DNA from: Caulobacteraceae bacterium
GTDB lineage: Bacteria; Pseudomonadota; Alphaproteobacteria; Caulobacterales; Caulobacteraceae
NCBI GenBank assembly: GCA_025352085.1
Contig: JANXUA010000064.1
Location: 1-39,735 of the forward strand
Length of the DNA: 39,735 nt
Direction: 5' to 3'
In this document: in pieces, positions 24,640-33,073 of the stretch
Position numbering within the stretch: the stretch's first letter is position 1
Layout: each line of letters opens with the position of its first letter
Notes under the pieces: model-generated
Database searches by the model: none
Told to the model about the DNA's origin: nothing
The model's input: the letters and a program-made list of their open reading frames with translations, nothing else
Program-made: the position numbers and the translations under genes

Positions 24640-25253
24640 CGATGATCCTTTCGGACCTCAATATATCCGCTTTCCGTCAAAATGGCGTCCAATGTCTGAT
24701 CGTGCCCGTCGACGGGAACGTTCTCGACCTCCTGGCCGGCGTAGGCGAGGCCGATGACGAACACCGATCCGGCCGCGCGCAGGTCCGCTAGGGTGCGATC
24801 ATAGCAACCTGCGCCCTGTCCCAGACGCCCGCCGTGGCGGTCGAAAGCGAGCACCGGCGCGATGATCAGGTCGGGAATGAGCGGCGGCGCGCTCGTCGGC
24901 GGGGCGGGAACGCCGAAGACGTCGGGCTGGAGGGCGCGGGGCGTGTCGGCAGCGCGAAAGACCAGCGGCGCGGCGCGGTTCGCCGCGACCGGCAGGGCGA
25001 AGCGGACGCCACGGGCCGTCAAACGGGGGGCCGTCAAACGGGCGATCACGGGCGCCGGATCAAGCTCGCCGCCCAGCGCGACATAGCCGCCAACGATGGT
25101 GAAGGGCGGCAGGCGATCCAGCGGCAGGGCGGCGGCGGCGCGACCGGCGGCGTCCGGAAAGGCCCGCGCCAAGGCGATCCGGGAGCGGCGCATCGTCGCT
25201 CGCAAAACCGTCTTGTCAGGTGTGGCGGGATCGCATGGCATGGCGAACCCCAT
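24630..25253 (-). CDS. 5-formyltetrahydrofolate cyclo-ligase
   Basis: A 207-residue enzyme that converts 5-formyl-THF to 5,10-methenyl-THF using ATP, recycling a stored folate. Motifs: the basic N-terminal RATMRRSR for phosphate contacts, then VLAFDRHGGRLGQGAGCYDRTL, matching the family's FD..G.RLG.G.G.YDR ATP/substrate loop. A second in-frame ATG at 25241 is an alternative start. It precedes and overlaps the YmdB-type gene. In proteobacteria this gene is often directly downstream of the 6S RNA gene, and the 460-base spacer upstream here is rich in hairpins. With purU it makes this segment a folate one-carbon neighbourhood. Confidence 0.93.
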   Translation of the reverse strand: MGFAMPCDPATPDKTVLRATMRRSRIALARAFPDAAGRAAAALPLDRLPPFTIVGGYVALGGELDPAPVIARLTAPRLTARGVRFALPVAANRAAPLVFRAADTPRALQPDVFGVPAPPTSAPPLIPDLIIAPVLAFDRHGGRLGQGAGCYDRTLADLRAAGSVFVIGLAYAGQEVENVPVDGHDQTLDAILTESGYIEVRKDHRCA

Positions 25254-25387
25254 AGCCTAAAGGTGGCGGCGCCGCGAAAACCGTGAGGGCGTTTTAAATC
25301 CCCTCGGACCTGGTCGTTCAGGTGGGCGCTGTGTGTCCAAAACCACGGTTCGGGACAGGGACAGCTCCCTAGGAGGGTATTAAGGTC

Positions 25388-25482
25388 GGTGGGATTTGGT
25401 GCCTTCGACGCGAGCCGCAGCAGACCCGCCGCGTTGTAATCTAGGGCTTCGAAGGGCGGACCTCAAGGTGCAAATCCCACCC
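25388..25482 (-). ncRNA. Candidate structured RNA in the 25254-25716 spacer (6S RNA suspected from context)
   Basis: The 463-base spacer has no supported gene but several strong hairpins. The largest, 25388-25482, has a 10-base-pair closing stem (GGTGGGATTT / AAATCCCACC), then inner CCTTCGA / TCGAAGG. Next to it, 25478-25516 pairs GGGCGT with ACGCCC around a nested ACGG / CCGT. Others lie at about 25327-25367 (GCTGT ... ACAGC, TGTCC / GGACA) and 25300-25320 (ACCTG / CAGGT). Context upstream of the cyclo-ligase gene suggests ssrS (6S RNA) on the minus strand, but I could not build the single 150-200-base hairpin with central bubble that 6S requires, so neither identity nor exact ends and strand are settled. 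Confidence 0.3.
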
Positions 25483-25716
25483 GGGCGTGTACGGGTCCGT
25501 TTTTCGACGCCCGGTGAACTCAACTGCCCCCTTGTGCTCCGCCAGAATGAGACCACAATCCCTTGTAGGGAACAAAAACTGAATCGGCGGTCAGCCGCGA
25601 TTCGGTCATGATTCGTTGCGGGCCTGTTCACGCACCGGGCAAATGCGCGTTAACCCTTTCAAACGACTCACGAATGCCGTTGCCATTGTGGGCGACGCGG
25701 CCCACATCCTGCAGGC

Positions 25717-28257
25717 ATGAGCGACCGTTCCACCGGACAGGCCCCATCGCGACTGGTCGCGGTTCTGGGTCCGACCAACACCGGCAAGACCCATCTGGCG
25801 GTGGAGCGCATGCTCGGCCACGCTTCGGGCATGCTCGGTCTGCCGCTGCGCCTGCTGGCTCGGGAAATCTACGACCGGATCGTCACACTGCGCGGCCCGC
25901 GCGCCGTCGCCCTGATCACCGGCGAGGAAAAGATCGTCCCGCCACGCGCGCACTATTTTGTCTGCACCGTCGAGGCCATGCCGCTGACCCGACAGGTGGA
26001 GTTTCTGGCCGTAGATGAGATCCAGCTCGTCGCCGATCCGGAGCGCGGGCATTTGTTCACCCATCGCCTGCTCCATGCGCGCGGGACGTTCGAGACCATG
26101 TTTCTAGGCGCCGGAACCATGGCCCCTTTGATCCGCCGGCTGTTGCCGGAGGCGCAGATCGTCACCCGCGAGCGGTTCTCCAATCTCACCTACGCCGGCG
26201 CCAGGAAGATCACCCGCCTGCCGCGCCGCAGCGCCGTGGTCGCCTTTTCGGCCGATCAGGTCTACGCCATCGCCGAGCTGATCCGTCGCCAGCGCGGCGG
26301 CGCGGCGGTGGTGATGGGCTCGCTCAGCCCGCGCACCCGCAACGCCCAGGTCGCCCTCTACCAGTCGGGCGAGGTCGATTTCCTCGTCGCCACCGACGCC
26401 ATCGGCATGGGCCTGAACATGGATGTCGACCATGTCGCCTTCGCCGGTCTCGACAAGTTCGACGGCCGCCGGTCGCGCGCGCTCTATCCACAGGAGGTCG
26501 GCCAGATCGCCGGACGCGCCGGGCGCTATCGCACCGATGGAACCTTCGGCGTCACCGGCGCCTGCCCGGATATGGACGAGGTTCTGGTGGCGGCGGTGGA
26601 AAGCCACCGGTTCGAGGCGGTCACCGCGGCGCTGTGGCGCAACGGCCGCCTGGATTTCCAGTCCTTAAGCGCCTTGCAACGCTCGCTCGCGCAACCCGCG
26701 CCGCGCGCGGGCCTGAAGGCGTCGGAAGAGGCGATGGACGAACGGGCGCTGCGCCATCTCGCCGCCGATCCCGACGTTGTCGCCCGCAGCGCCGATCGCG
26801 CGGCCCTGTTTCGGTTGTGGGAGGCCTGCCAGACTCCCGATTTTCGCAAGACCACGCCCGACGATCACTTCCGTCTGGTGCGAACCTTTTTTGACGACCT
26901 GAGCTCGCCCGCGGGGCGGATTTCCGAAGACTGGATGGCCGAACAATTGCGCCATCTCGACCGGCCGGGCGGCGACATCGACGCCCTGTCCACGCGTCTC
27001 GCCGGTGTCCGCACCGTCGCTTATGTGGCCAACCGGCCCGACTGGCTGGCGGACACCGGCCACTGGCGCGAGCGCACCCGCATGCTGGAGGACCGCCTGT
27101 CGGACGCCCTGCACGACGCTTTGATGGCGAGATTCATTGATCGGCGGACCAGCGCCCTGATGCGTGGCCTCGCCAAGCCGGACGACCTGTTGGCCGGGGT
27201 CGCCGCCGACGGCGTAGTGACGGTGGAAGGGCACTATGTCGGGCGTCTGCGCGGCCTGGCGTTCGACGCCGCCAAAGGAACCGGCGCGCTGGAGGCCAAG
27301 GCCCTGCGGGCGGCGGCCGACCGGGCGGTGGCGCCGGAGATGGCCCGGCGTCTGGGCGGGCTGGCGGCCGAACCGGACGACGCCTTCGCGCTTCTCGAAA
27401 CCGGCGAGGTGCTGTGGCGCGGCGAGGCGGCCGGCGCCCTGGCCAATGACCAGCCGTTCAGCCCCGCCGTTCGCCTGCATGGCGAGCTTGGACCGGCGCC
27501 GGCGCGCGAGCGGGCGGCGCGGCGGCTGGAAGCCTTCGTCGCCGCCGAAGCCAGCCGCCGCCTCGCGCCCCTCAAACGCCTGACCGAAGCAGTGGCGTCC
27601 GGCGCCGTCCGCGGGCTGGCGCGCGGGATGGCCTACCGGCTGATCGAGTCGGGCGGGGTGCTGGACCGCCGGACGGTCGAGGCCGATCTGACCCATCTGA
27701 GCCGCGTCGAGCGCCGGGTTCTGCGCGGTTTGGGCGTTCGTATCGGCGCCTTCTGCCTGTGGCTGCCCGGACAGATAACCGCCGACGCCCGTCCGATCGC
27801 CTGGGCCTTCGCTGCCCAGGCCGATCGCGATTGGCGACCCGCCGGCGCCGGTCCGTGGCCGGCGCCATCGCCCGCGCCGCCGCCGCGCGCGCTGGGCCTG
27901 CGTGGTTTGATGGTCGTCGGACCGCTGATCGTCGCGGCGCTCGCGCTTGATCGGCTCTCGGAGGAAATCCGCAGGCTGGGGCCGCCGCGCGACGGTTTCA
28001 GCCTATCGGACGAGGCCCTGAACAGACTGGGTTGGAACGCGACCCAGGCCGCCGCCATTCTGCGCGGGCTGGGGTTCTCTACGGTCAAGGCGCGGGAGCC
28101 GGGCACGCCAATCCTGTGGCGACGCCGCCGTCCCTTAACGCCTCGCGTCGACGACGTGAAAGCGCAGCCCGGCTCGCCGTTCGCGGCCCTGGCGGACCTC
28201 AATCCCGGTCGCGCCGCCAAACGCCGTCCGCGCCGCAAGCGCGCCACCGGTGCCTGA
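25717..28257 (+). CDS. Suv3-type DExH RNA/DNA helicase
   Basis: An 846-residue superfamily 2 helicase related to mitochondrial SUV3. Walker A GPTNTGKT is at 18-25, motif II DEIQ at 100-103, a TDAIGMGLNM segment (motif V) at about 226-235 and motif VI QIAGRAGR at 263-270. A SUV3-type helical domain follows, and the last 60 residues are arginine/lysine-rich (RAAKRRPRRKR). In mitochondria SUV3 unwinds RNA for the degradosome; the bacterial role is less clear. The GTG of the next gene overlaps its stop by 8 bases, coupling it to the S4-domain RNA-binding protein, which supports an RNA-related role. Confidence 0.93.
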   Translation: MSDRSTGQAPSRLVAVLGPTNTGKTHLAVERMLGHASGMLGLPLRLLAREIYDRIVTLRGPRAVALITGEEKIVPPRAHYFVCTVEAMPLTRQVEFLAVDEIQLVADPERGHLFTHRLLHARGTFETMFLGAGTMAPLIRRLLPEAQIVTRERFSNLTYAGARKITRLPRRSAVVAFSADQVYAIAELIRRQRGGAAVVMGSLSPRTRNAQVALYQSGEVDFLVATDAIGMGLNMDVDHVAFAGLDKFDGRRSRALYPQEVGQIAGRAGRYRTDGTFGVTGACPDMDEVLVAAVESHRFEAVTAALWRNGRLDFQSLSALQRSLAQPAPRAGLKASEEAMDERALRHLAADPDVVARSADRAALFRLWEACQTPDFRKTTPDDHFRLVRTFFDDLSSPAGRISEDWMAEQLRHLDRPGGDIDALSTRLAGVRTVAYVANRPDWLADTGHWRERTRMLEDRLSDALHDALMARFIDRRTSALMRGLAKPDDLLAGVAADGVVTVEGHYVGRLRGLAFDAAKGTGALEAKALRAAADRAVAPEMARRLGGLAAEPDDAFALLETGEVLWRGEAAGALANDQPFSPAVRLHGELGPAPARERAARRLEAFVAAEASRRLAPLKRLTEAVASGAVRGLARGMAYRLIESGGVLDRRTVEADLTHLSRVERRVLRGLGVRIGAFCLWLPGQITADARPIAWAFAAQADRDWRPAGAGPWPAPSPAPPPRALGLRGLMVVGPLIVAALALDRLSEEIRRLGPPRDGFSLSDEALNRLGWNATQAAAILRGLGFSTVKAREPGTPILWRRRRPLTPRVDDVKAQPGSPFAALADLNPGRAAKRRPRRKRATGA

Positions 28258-28567
28258 GAATGCCTGCCGAATCGACGTCTGGCTGTGGCGCGCCCGGTTC
28301 TTCAAAACCCGCGCCATGGCGGCGCGCGCGGTCGAGGACGGGCGGATCCGCCTGATGCGGCCGGGTGGATCGCAAATCCGCGTCGACAAGGCGTCCAGAC
28401 CGGTTCGCCCGGGTGATTCGCTCGTCTTCGCCCTGGGCGGACGCCTGCATGCGGTGCTCATCGAGGGGCTCGGTATACGCCGTGGACCGGCCATCGAGGC
28501 GCGCGCTCTCTATGTGACGATCACCGACGCGCCGGTCCAACCATTGACAATCGAGCCCTCGGGCTGA
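28250..28567 (+). CDS. S4-domain RNA-binding protein (Hsp15/HslR-like)
   Basis: A 105-residue protein translated from GTG 28250 inside the helicase 3' end. The S4 fold is plain: [30 protein letters not shown], then [13 protein letters not shown]. Hsp15-like proteins bind stalled 50S subunits carrying peptidyl-tRNA, while other S4 proteins bind diverse RNAs. Tight coupling with the helicase upstream, and the ferredoxin and CdnL genes downstream, matches an arrangement that I recall from Caulobacterales. No ATG start is available in this frame near the N-terminus. Confidence 0.9.
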   Translation: MPENACRIDVWLWRARFFKTRAMAARAVEDGRIRLMRPGGSQIRVDKASRPVRPGDSLVFALGGRLHAVLIEGLGIRRGPAIEARALYVTITDAPVQPLTIEPSG

Positions 28568-28632
28568 CAAACACCCCGGCCCCGCGTGGGCGCCACTCCC
28601 TCGCCCAGTCCCGTTTCGCCAAGAGTTTAGCG

Positions 28633-28974
28633 TTGACCTACATCGTCACCGACGCCTGCATCAAATGTAAGTTCATGGACTGCGTGGAAGTGTGTCCGGT
28701 GGACTGCTTCTATGAGGGCGAGAACTTCCTGGTCATCAGCCCCGATGAATGCATCGACTGCGGTGTGTGCGAGCCGGAGTGTCCGGTGGACGCCATCAAG
28801 CCGGACACCGAGGACGATCCCGATGGCAAGTGGCTGAAGATCAACACCGACTTCACCAAGCTGTGGCCGAACATCACCGTCAAGGGAGAACCGCCTGCGG
28901 ACGCCGAGGCGTTCGAGCGCGAGACCGGCAAGTTCGAGAAATACTTCAGCGAAAAGCCCGGCAAGGGCTCCTGA
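28633..28974 (+). CDS. fdxA: Seven-iron ferredoxin (3Fe-4S + 4Fe-4S)
   Basis: A 113-residue ferredoxin starting at a TTG codon (28633); the resulting (M)[11 protein letters not shown] start is the canonical FdxA N-terminus, so the rare start is convincing. Cluster cysteines are Cys9, Cys17 and Cys21 in [15 protein letters not shown] with Cys50, and Cys40, Cys43, Cys46 in [13 protein letters not shown]; Cys12 and Cys25 are extra, as in the family. The acidic C-terminal half ([10 protein letters not shown] ... [11 protein letters not shown]) is typical of the long alphaproteobacterial form. It is a soluble electron carrier, in the same direction as CdnL. Confidence 0.95.
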   Translation: MTYIVTDACIKCKFMDCVEVCPVDCFYEGENFLVISPDECIDCGVCEPECPVDAIKPDTEDDPDGKWLKINTDFTKLWPNITVKGEPPADAEAFERETGKFEKYFSEKPGKGS

Positions 28975-28988
28975 ATTTCTGGCGGCCA

Positions 28989-29003
28989 GGCGGCCGGGCC
29001 GCC
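28989..29003 (+). terminator. GC-rich hairpin after fdxA
   Basis: GGCGGC-cgg-GCCGCC, 15 bases after the fdxA stop, could end transcription or stabilise the message. No U-tract follows, so intrinsic termination is uncertain. The remaining spacer up to 29259 presumably holds the cdnL promoter; I could not assign it. Confidence 0.35.
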
Positions 29004-29259
29004 CGGCGGCCGGGTCCGAATCTATCCAAGCCTTTCAAAGCACGGGATTTTGTGCTAGGGTCTTGATGTCGTTGCGATGAGCGCAAGTCATCCGCGCGAC
29101 GAAACGCCAAAGCGTCATTGGCCGGAGCCCGGGATGTTTAGACGCCCGGCGAATACGGACGGCGCCCTGGAGGGTCGTTTCAAGGTTTCAGAGCGGAGAG
29201 TCCGCAATTGAGCGGGCGCCCAGTCGTCGCTGACGACGATACACAAGGACGTTAAATTG

Positions 29260-29766
29260 ATGACCAGCAAAAGTGAGCACGAGTTCAAAATCGGCGACCA
29301 CGTCGTCTATCCCGCGCACGGCGTGGGCGTGGTGATCGGTATTGAGCAACAAGATATCGTCGGCGTTTCACTCGAACTCTATGTCATCACTTTCGATCAT
29401 GAAAAAATGACCCTGCGCGTGCCAACCAAAAAGGCCAAGACCGCGGGTCTGCGCGCCCTAGCCGAGGGCAATATTGTCTCTCAGGCCCTGACCACTCTTA
29501 AAGGCCGCGCGCGGGTCAAGCGCACAATGTGGAGCCGCCGGGCGCAGGAATACGAAGCCAAGATCAATTCCGGCGACCTGATTTCCATCGCCGAGGTCGT
29601 GCGCGACCTGCACCGCTCGGACACCCAGCCGGAACAATCCTATTCCGAGCGTCAGCTGTACGAATCGGCCCTCGACCGCATGGCCCGCGAAGTCGCCGCC
29701 ATCGAGCGCATCGACCGCGACGCCGCAATCAGCCTGCTGCATAAATCGCTGCAGAAGGCGGCGTAG
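29260..29766 (+). CDS. cdnL: CarD/CdnL-family RNA polymerase-binding regulator
   Basis: A 168-residue protein from ATG 29260 (a TTG directly before it is possible). The N-terminal RNAP-interaction domain reads FKIGDHVVYPAHGVGVVIGIEQQDI ... LYVITFDHEKMTLRVPTKKA, the Tudor-like CarD signature. The helical C-terminal domain (RAQEYEAKINSGDLISIAEVVRDL ... SERQLYESALDRMAREVAAIE) contacts the upstream edge of the promoter bubble. Family members stabilise open complexes at rRNA and growth-related promoters, and Caulobacter CdnL is required for normal growth and morphology. A family B repeat follows 24 bases after the stop. Confidence 0.94.
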   Translation: MTSKSEHEFKIGDHVVYPAHGVGVVIGIEQQDIVGVSLELYVITFDHEKMTLRVPTKKAKTAGLRALAEGNIVSQALTTLKGRARVKRTMWSRRAQEYEAKINSGDLISIAEVVRDLHRSDTQPEQSYSERQLYESALDRMAREVAAIERIDRDAAISLLHKSLQKAA

Positions 29767-29790
29767 GCTCAATCAGTCCTTATAGATGAA

Positions 29791-29914
29791 CGTCATAGCC
29801 GGGCGTAAGTCCCGGCTACCCATTCGGCGAGCGGGTGGGTGTAACCGTGCCCGCGCACGGCCATGGCGATGCCTCGCACAATGGATCCTCGGGACTTACG
29901 CCCGAGGATGACGG
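29791..29914. repeat. Cloverleaf-like palindromic repeat, family B copy 3
   Basis: Outer stem CGTCAT / ATGACG; left hairpin AGCCGGG-cgtaagt-CCCGGCT; central arm CCATTCGGCGAG ... CTCGCACAATGG with CCGTGC-ccgc-GCACGG; right hairpin TCCTCGGG-acttacg-CCCGAGGA. The side arms differ from copy 2 but stay self-complementary. It lies between the convergent cdnL and PII genes. Confidence 0.85.
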
Positions 29915-30023
29915 AGATTGGGGTGGGGTGATAACGGGCGGGACTTATGCGCAACCCTGGCTGTCATTGAGAGCGTCGTTATTGAGCCGGGCGGCCGCTT
30001 CGGAGGGCGAAATGGAATCCCGC

Positions 30024-30368
30024 CTATTCGCTGATCGCCGCGACGTCGCGCTCGCCGGTGCGGATGCGCAGGGCCGATTCCAGATCGAGCACGAACACCT
30101 TGCCGTCGCCGATCTTGCCGGTGTTGGCGCCGGCGGTGACCGCGTCGATCACCCGTTGGGCGATGTCGTCCATCACCGCGATCTCCAGCCTGACCTTGGG
30201 CAGAAGTTTCACCTCGTATTCGGCGCCGCGATAGACTTCGGTCTTGCCTTTCTGGCGGCCATAGCCGCGCACCTCGGTGACCGTCAGACCCGAGGCGCCC
30301 GCCTGGGTGACGGCTTCAAGCACCGTATCCAAACGGCTGGGCTTGATCACCGCAACGATCATCTTCAT
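30024..30368 (-). CDS. Nitrogen regulatory protein P-II (GlnB/GlnK)
   Basis: A 114-residue trimeric signal protein. Start MKMIVAVIKPSRLDTVLEAV, the T-loop RGAEYEVKLLPK with the uridylylation site Tyr51, and the C-terminal TGKIGDGKVFVLDLESALRIRTGE (B- and C-loops for ATP/ADP and 2-oxoglutarate) are all present. It reports carbon/nitrogen status to targets such as glutamine synthetase adenylyltransferase or an ammonium channel. Neither glnA nor amtB is adjacent, so GlnB versus GlnK cannot be decided. AAGGAG precedes the ATG; a family A repeat begins 20 bases upstream, where a promoter would be expected. Confidence 0.95.
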   Translation of the reverse strand: MKMIVAVIKPSRLDTVLEAVTQAGASGLTVTEVRGYGRQKGKTEVYRGAEYEVKLLPKVRLEIAVMDDIAQRVIDAVTAGANTGKIGDGKVFVLDLESALRIRTGERDVAAISE

Positions 30369-30387
30369 GGCGCGCGCTCCTTAGGCA

Positions 30388-30500
30388 AGAGCCTGATGCG
30401 TTTGCACGGAACAGATGCGGACGCTTAAATCAGGCTCTACACTTTTGATGCTAGAGCAAATTATCCCGGTTCAGACGAACCCGTCTGAGAGGGGTTTGCT
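30388..30500 (+). repeat. Two-hairpin repeat, family A copy 3
   Basis: Hairpin 1 (30388-30438) AGAGCCTGAT ... ATCAGGCTCT with inner GCGTTTG / CGGACGC and loop ACGGAACAGA; linker ACACTTTTGATGCT; hairpin 2 (30453-30500) with outer AGCAAA / TTTGCT and inner CAGACG / CGTCTG. The methyltransferase stop codon (30471-30473) lies inside hairpin 2, so its last nine or ten sense codons come from the repeat. The other end is 20 bases from the PII start codon. Confidence 0.85.
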
Positions 30501-31295
30501 ATAGGGGGCGTCCTTCATAACACGCGCCGACCCAAGTCCGTCCAGACCCCGTCCCTCCAGTCCTTGACGCGCGGGGTTGCCGCCGACCGGGGCAAGCACC
30601 CGCCGCGCCCGCGCCGGCGCCCGGGCGCCTTTGCCCCGGGGACGGACGGCGAAGGTCTGTTTCACCGCCTCCATGAGGATAACCCCCGCGAACGGGGGCC
30701 AGAGCACCGAGCCGACCTGCTCAAAGCCTTCGGCCCAGCGCGCGGCCCAGCGCACCGGCGGCGCATAAAGCGCGCGCGTCCAGCCGACTGGGGTGAGATC
30801 AACCTCGCGCACCAGATCTTCAAGCTGCCGGCGGCTGAACGGTCGGCCGTGCCCGAACGGACTGCCTTCCGCGTTGGCCCACAGACCGTGACGCGCCGTC
30901 ACCGCCAGGATCACCCGCCCGGACGGCGCCAGCACCCGGCACACCTCGCGCAGGACCGCGGCCGGGTTGTCGCACTCCTCCAGCGCGTGGACGAGGAGGA
31001 CGCGGTCGAACAGGGCGTTGGGCAGCGGCATGGCCGCGTCATCGACCAGACAGGCGCGGTTGCGTCCGCCCGCCGGCCAGGCTTCCACGCCCTGCCCCGC
31101 CGGCATGGCCGCGACCACGCGGCGCGCGCGCTCGTTGACACCGGTGATGAAGGGCGTGGCGTAGCCGAGGGCCAGAACATCGAGGCCGACGCCGTCACCC
31201 CACACTTCGGCGACCTTGCGCGACACCATCGCGCGCGCCGCCGCCCCCAGGGGCGTGGCGTAGAATTCCCGCAAATCAAGCACGCTCTGGCGCAT
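30471..31295 (-). CDS. SAM-dependent methyltransferase-like protein
   Basis: A 274-residue protein from ATG 31295, preceded by GGGAG. It has a class I methyltransferase fold: GVGLDVLALGYATPF in the SAM-binding strand-loop (glycines less regular than usual), DDAAMPLPNALFDRVLLVHALEECDNPAAVLREVCRVLAPSGRVILAV (motifs II-III). It matches the methyltransferase 11 group that is commonly divergent from glyoxalase II, as here with gloB 73 bases away. The C-terminal 60 residues are basic and low-complexity, and the final residues are encoded within a family A repeat, implying that the natural end may have been altered. Substrate unknown. Confidence 0.87.
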   Translation of the reverse strand: MRQSVLDLREFYATPLGAAARAMVSRKVAEVWGDGVGLDVLALGYATPFITGVNERARRVVAAMPAGQGVEAWPAGGRNRACLVDDAAMPLPNALFDRVLLVHALEECDNPAAVLREVCRVLAPSGRVILAVTARHGLWANAEGSPFGHGRPFSRRQLEDLVREVDLTPVGWTRALYAPPVRWAARWAEGFEQVGSVLWPPFAGVILMEAVKQTFAVRPRGKGARAPARARRVLAPVGGNPARQGLEGRGLDGLGSARVMKDAPYSKPLSDGFV

Positions 31296-31368
31296 CAAAT
31301 CTCCCGTTCACCGCGCCATTAATGTAAAGAACGATGGCGCGTCTGTCCTCATTGTCCGAAAATCGATC

Positions 31369-32121
31369 ATGACCCTGACCATCCGCCAGTTCGCCTGCCT
31401 GTCCGACAACTATGGCTTCGTGATCCGCGACGAGGCGAGCGGCCTGACCGCCTGCATCGATACGCCCGACGCCGACGCGGTGATGGCCGAGCTGGCGGCC
31501 GCAGGCTGGGGGCTCGATTTCATCTTCAACACCCACTGGCACCCCGATCACGCCGGCGGCAACGCCCAGATCAAGGCGGCGACCGGCGCGACCATTGTCG
31601 GCCCGGCCGAGGTGACGCGGATCGCGCCGCTCGACCGCACTGTCGCTGGCGGCGACGTGGTTGAGCTGGGGCAAACCCGTTTCGACGTGCTCGACACCGG
31701 CGGCCATACGCTGGGTCATATCGCCTATGTTGATCGGGTCGGCGGCGCTGCCTTTGTCGGCGACACCCTGTTCGCCCTCGGCTGCGGGCGCCTGTTTGAA
31801 GGCACGCCGCTGCAGATGTGGACCAGCCTGCAGCGGCTGGCGGCCCTGCCGGACGACACCCGCGTCTATTGCGCCCACGAATACACCGCCGCCAACGCCC
31901 GTTTCGCCCTGAGCGTCGACGCCGATCCCGCGGTGGCGGCGCGGGCGCAGGCGGTGTTCGCAGCCCGCGCGCGGGGAAAGGCGACGGTTCCGACCACCAT
32001 CGGCCAGGAGAAGGCCACCAACCCCTTCCTGCGCGCGCCGCGCATTGGCGCCTCGCCGGGGCGGACCGACGATCAGGCCTTCGCCGCGATTCGCGCGGCC
32101 AAGGACGTGTTCGCGGGGTAG
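31369..32121 (+). CDS. gloB: Hydroxyacylglutathione hydrolase (glyoxalase II)
   Basis: A 250-residue metallo-beta-lactamase-fold enzyme that hydrolyses S-lactoylglutathione to lactate and glutathione, completing methylglyoxal detoxification. Metal-binding THWHPDH is at 55-61; further ligands are in TGGHTLGHIAYV, VGDTLFALGCGR and YCAHEYTAANARF. The GRLFEG and KATNPFLR segments contact glutathione and are diagnostic of glyoxalase II. Length is normal. The TAG stop overlaps the first two bases of a family A repeat. Confidence 0.96.
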   Translation: MTLTIRQFACLSDNYGFVIRDEASGLTACIDTPDADAVMAELAAAGWGLDFIFNTHWHPDHAGGNAQIKAATGATIVGPAEVTRIAPLDRTVAGGDVVELGQTRFDVLDTGGHTLGHIAYVDRVGGAAFVGDTLFALGCGRLFEGTPLQMWTSLQRLAALPDDTRVYCAHEYTAANARFALSVDADPAVAARAQAVFAARARGKATVPTTIGQEKATNPFLRAPRIGASPGRTDDQAFAAIRAAKDVFAG

Positions 32122-32231
32122 AGCCTGACGCGTTCAGACGGAACAGATCTGAACGCTGAACCAGGCTCTACACTTTTGAATTTAGAGCGGGATTCAGATT
32201 TGGACGGTGCCGTCTAAAATTGTCCCGTTCT
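32120..32231 (+). repeat. Two-hairpin repeat, family A copy 4
   Basis: Hairpin 1 (32120-32169) AGAGCCTG ... CAGGCTCT with a fully paired inner stem GCGTTCAGA / TCTGAACGC around CGGAACAGA; linker ACACTTTTGAATTT; hairpin 2 (32184-32231) with AGA(G)CGGGA / TCCCGTTCT-type outer pairing and inner GACGG / CCGTC. Lies in the convergent space between gloB and the DUF4908-like gene, touching the gloB stop. Confidence 0.88.
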
Positions 32232-32239
32232 AGGCTCGC

Positions 32240-33031
32240 CTATTTCACGCCCAGCGTCCGGCCGATACGCGCCGAGGAAGGACGCCCGGCGAATCCCAGC
32301 GCCGGCGCGACGGTGATCGTCAGAACCCCGCCACGCTGGACCACGCCGCTCTTTAAGCCGCGATCGACCTCGACCTTGCCGATCCGCGTCAGGATCCGCC
32401 GGCCCTCGGGCCGCCCGGCGAGGCTGCTGATGGCCTCGCCGGCGACGACCGTCGCGTCGGCGATCAAGCCATCGGAAGCCGGATCGGCGTCGGGCGCCTC
32501 GAAGGCGATCAGGTGGCGCGCGGCGTGGCCGGCGCGCAGGCTGGCCTGGACAAGGCGCTGATAGAGCGCCGACGCGCCGACCGGGGTGATCCGCAGGGAC
32601 GCCGGCGCGTCCGCATCCGCCGCCGCCGCCGCGCCGCTTGGGCGCCGGGTCGTGAACACGGTTACTCCGCCCATCTGGTTGGTGCGCAACAGCGTTCGCC
32701 CAGTGTCGTCGATATAGATCAGATCGCCGCGCGGACCGCGCGCGCCGGTCAGCACCCAGACCTCGGGATTGTCATCGAACTTGAGCAACACGCGATCATT
32801 CGCATGATCCAGAACGAAGCCGCCGCCCTCGTCAATCTGATAGTGGGCCGGCTTGCGCCGCGCGGCCGCCGACTCAGCAGGGCCGTCGTGATAGCCCAGG
32901 ATGCGCGCGATCCACGCCGGCGCCGCCGGCGCCACGCCGGCCGTGACGGTCAGGGCAACCGCAGCCAGCAAGACGAGCCGCGCCCGCCGGCCGCGCCTGG
33001 ATTTGAGCCTCGCGATCATGGCGGGGAGCAT
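32240..33031 (-). CDS. Secreted DUF4908-like protein
   Basis: A 263-residue protein with a basic N-terminus and a hydrophobic signal segment (RLVLLAAVALTVTAGVAPAAPA). After a short linker come beta-rich segments with a YQIDEGGGFVLDHANDRVLLKFDDNPEVWVLTG phrase and GDLIYIDDTGRTLLRTNQMGGVTVFT, which I associate with DUF4908 proteins of Caulobacteraceae, though this is from memory. The C-terminal part (RILTRIGKVEVDRGLKSGVVQRGGVLTITVAPALGFAGRPSSARI) is also typical of that group. It is probably periplasmic. The function is unknown. An internal Met at residue 5 is an alternative start. Confidence 0.75.
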   Translation of the reverse strand: MLPAMIARLKSRRGRRARLVLLAAVALTVTAGVAPAAPAWIARILGYHDGPAESAAARRKPAHYQIDEGGGFVLDHANDRVLLKFDDNPEVWVLTGARGPRGDLIYIDDTGRTLLRTNQMGGVTVFTTRRPSGAAAAADADAPASLRITPVGASALYQRLVQASLRAGHAARHLIAFEAPDADPASDGLIADATVVAGEAISSLAGRPEGRRILTRIGKVEVDRGLKSGVVQRGGVLTITVAPALGFAGRPSSARIGRTLGVK

Positions 33032-33073
33032 AGGTCTTGATCGCGCTGCATGTGAATTCGGCGCCGGAGCCAG

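Noticed and set aside
25380-25631. Small minus-strand ORF in the hairpin-rich spacer
   Set aside because: Crosses several strong hairpins, lacks a ribosome site and has no protein-like pattern.
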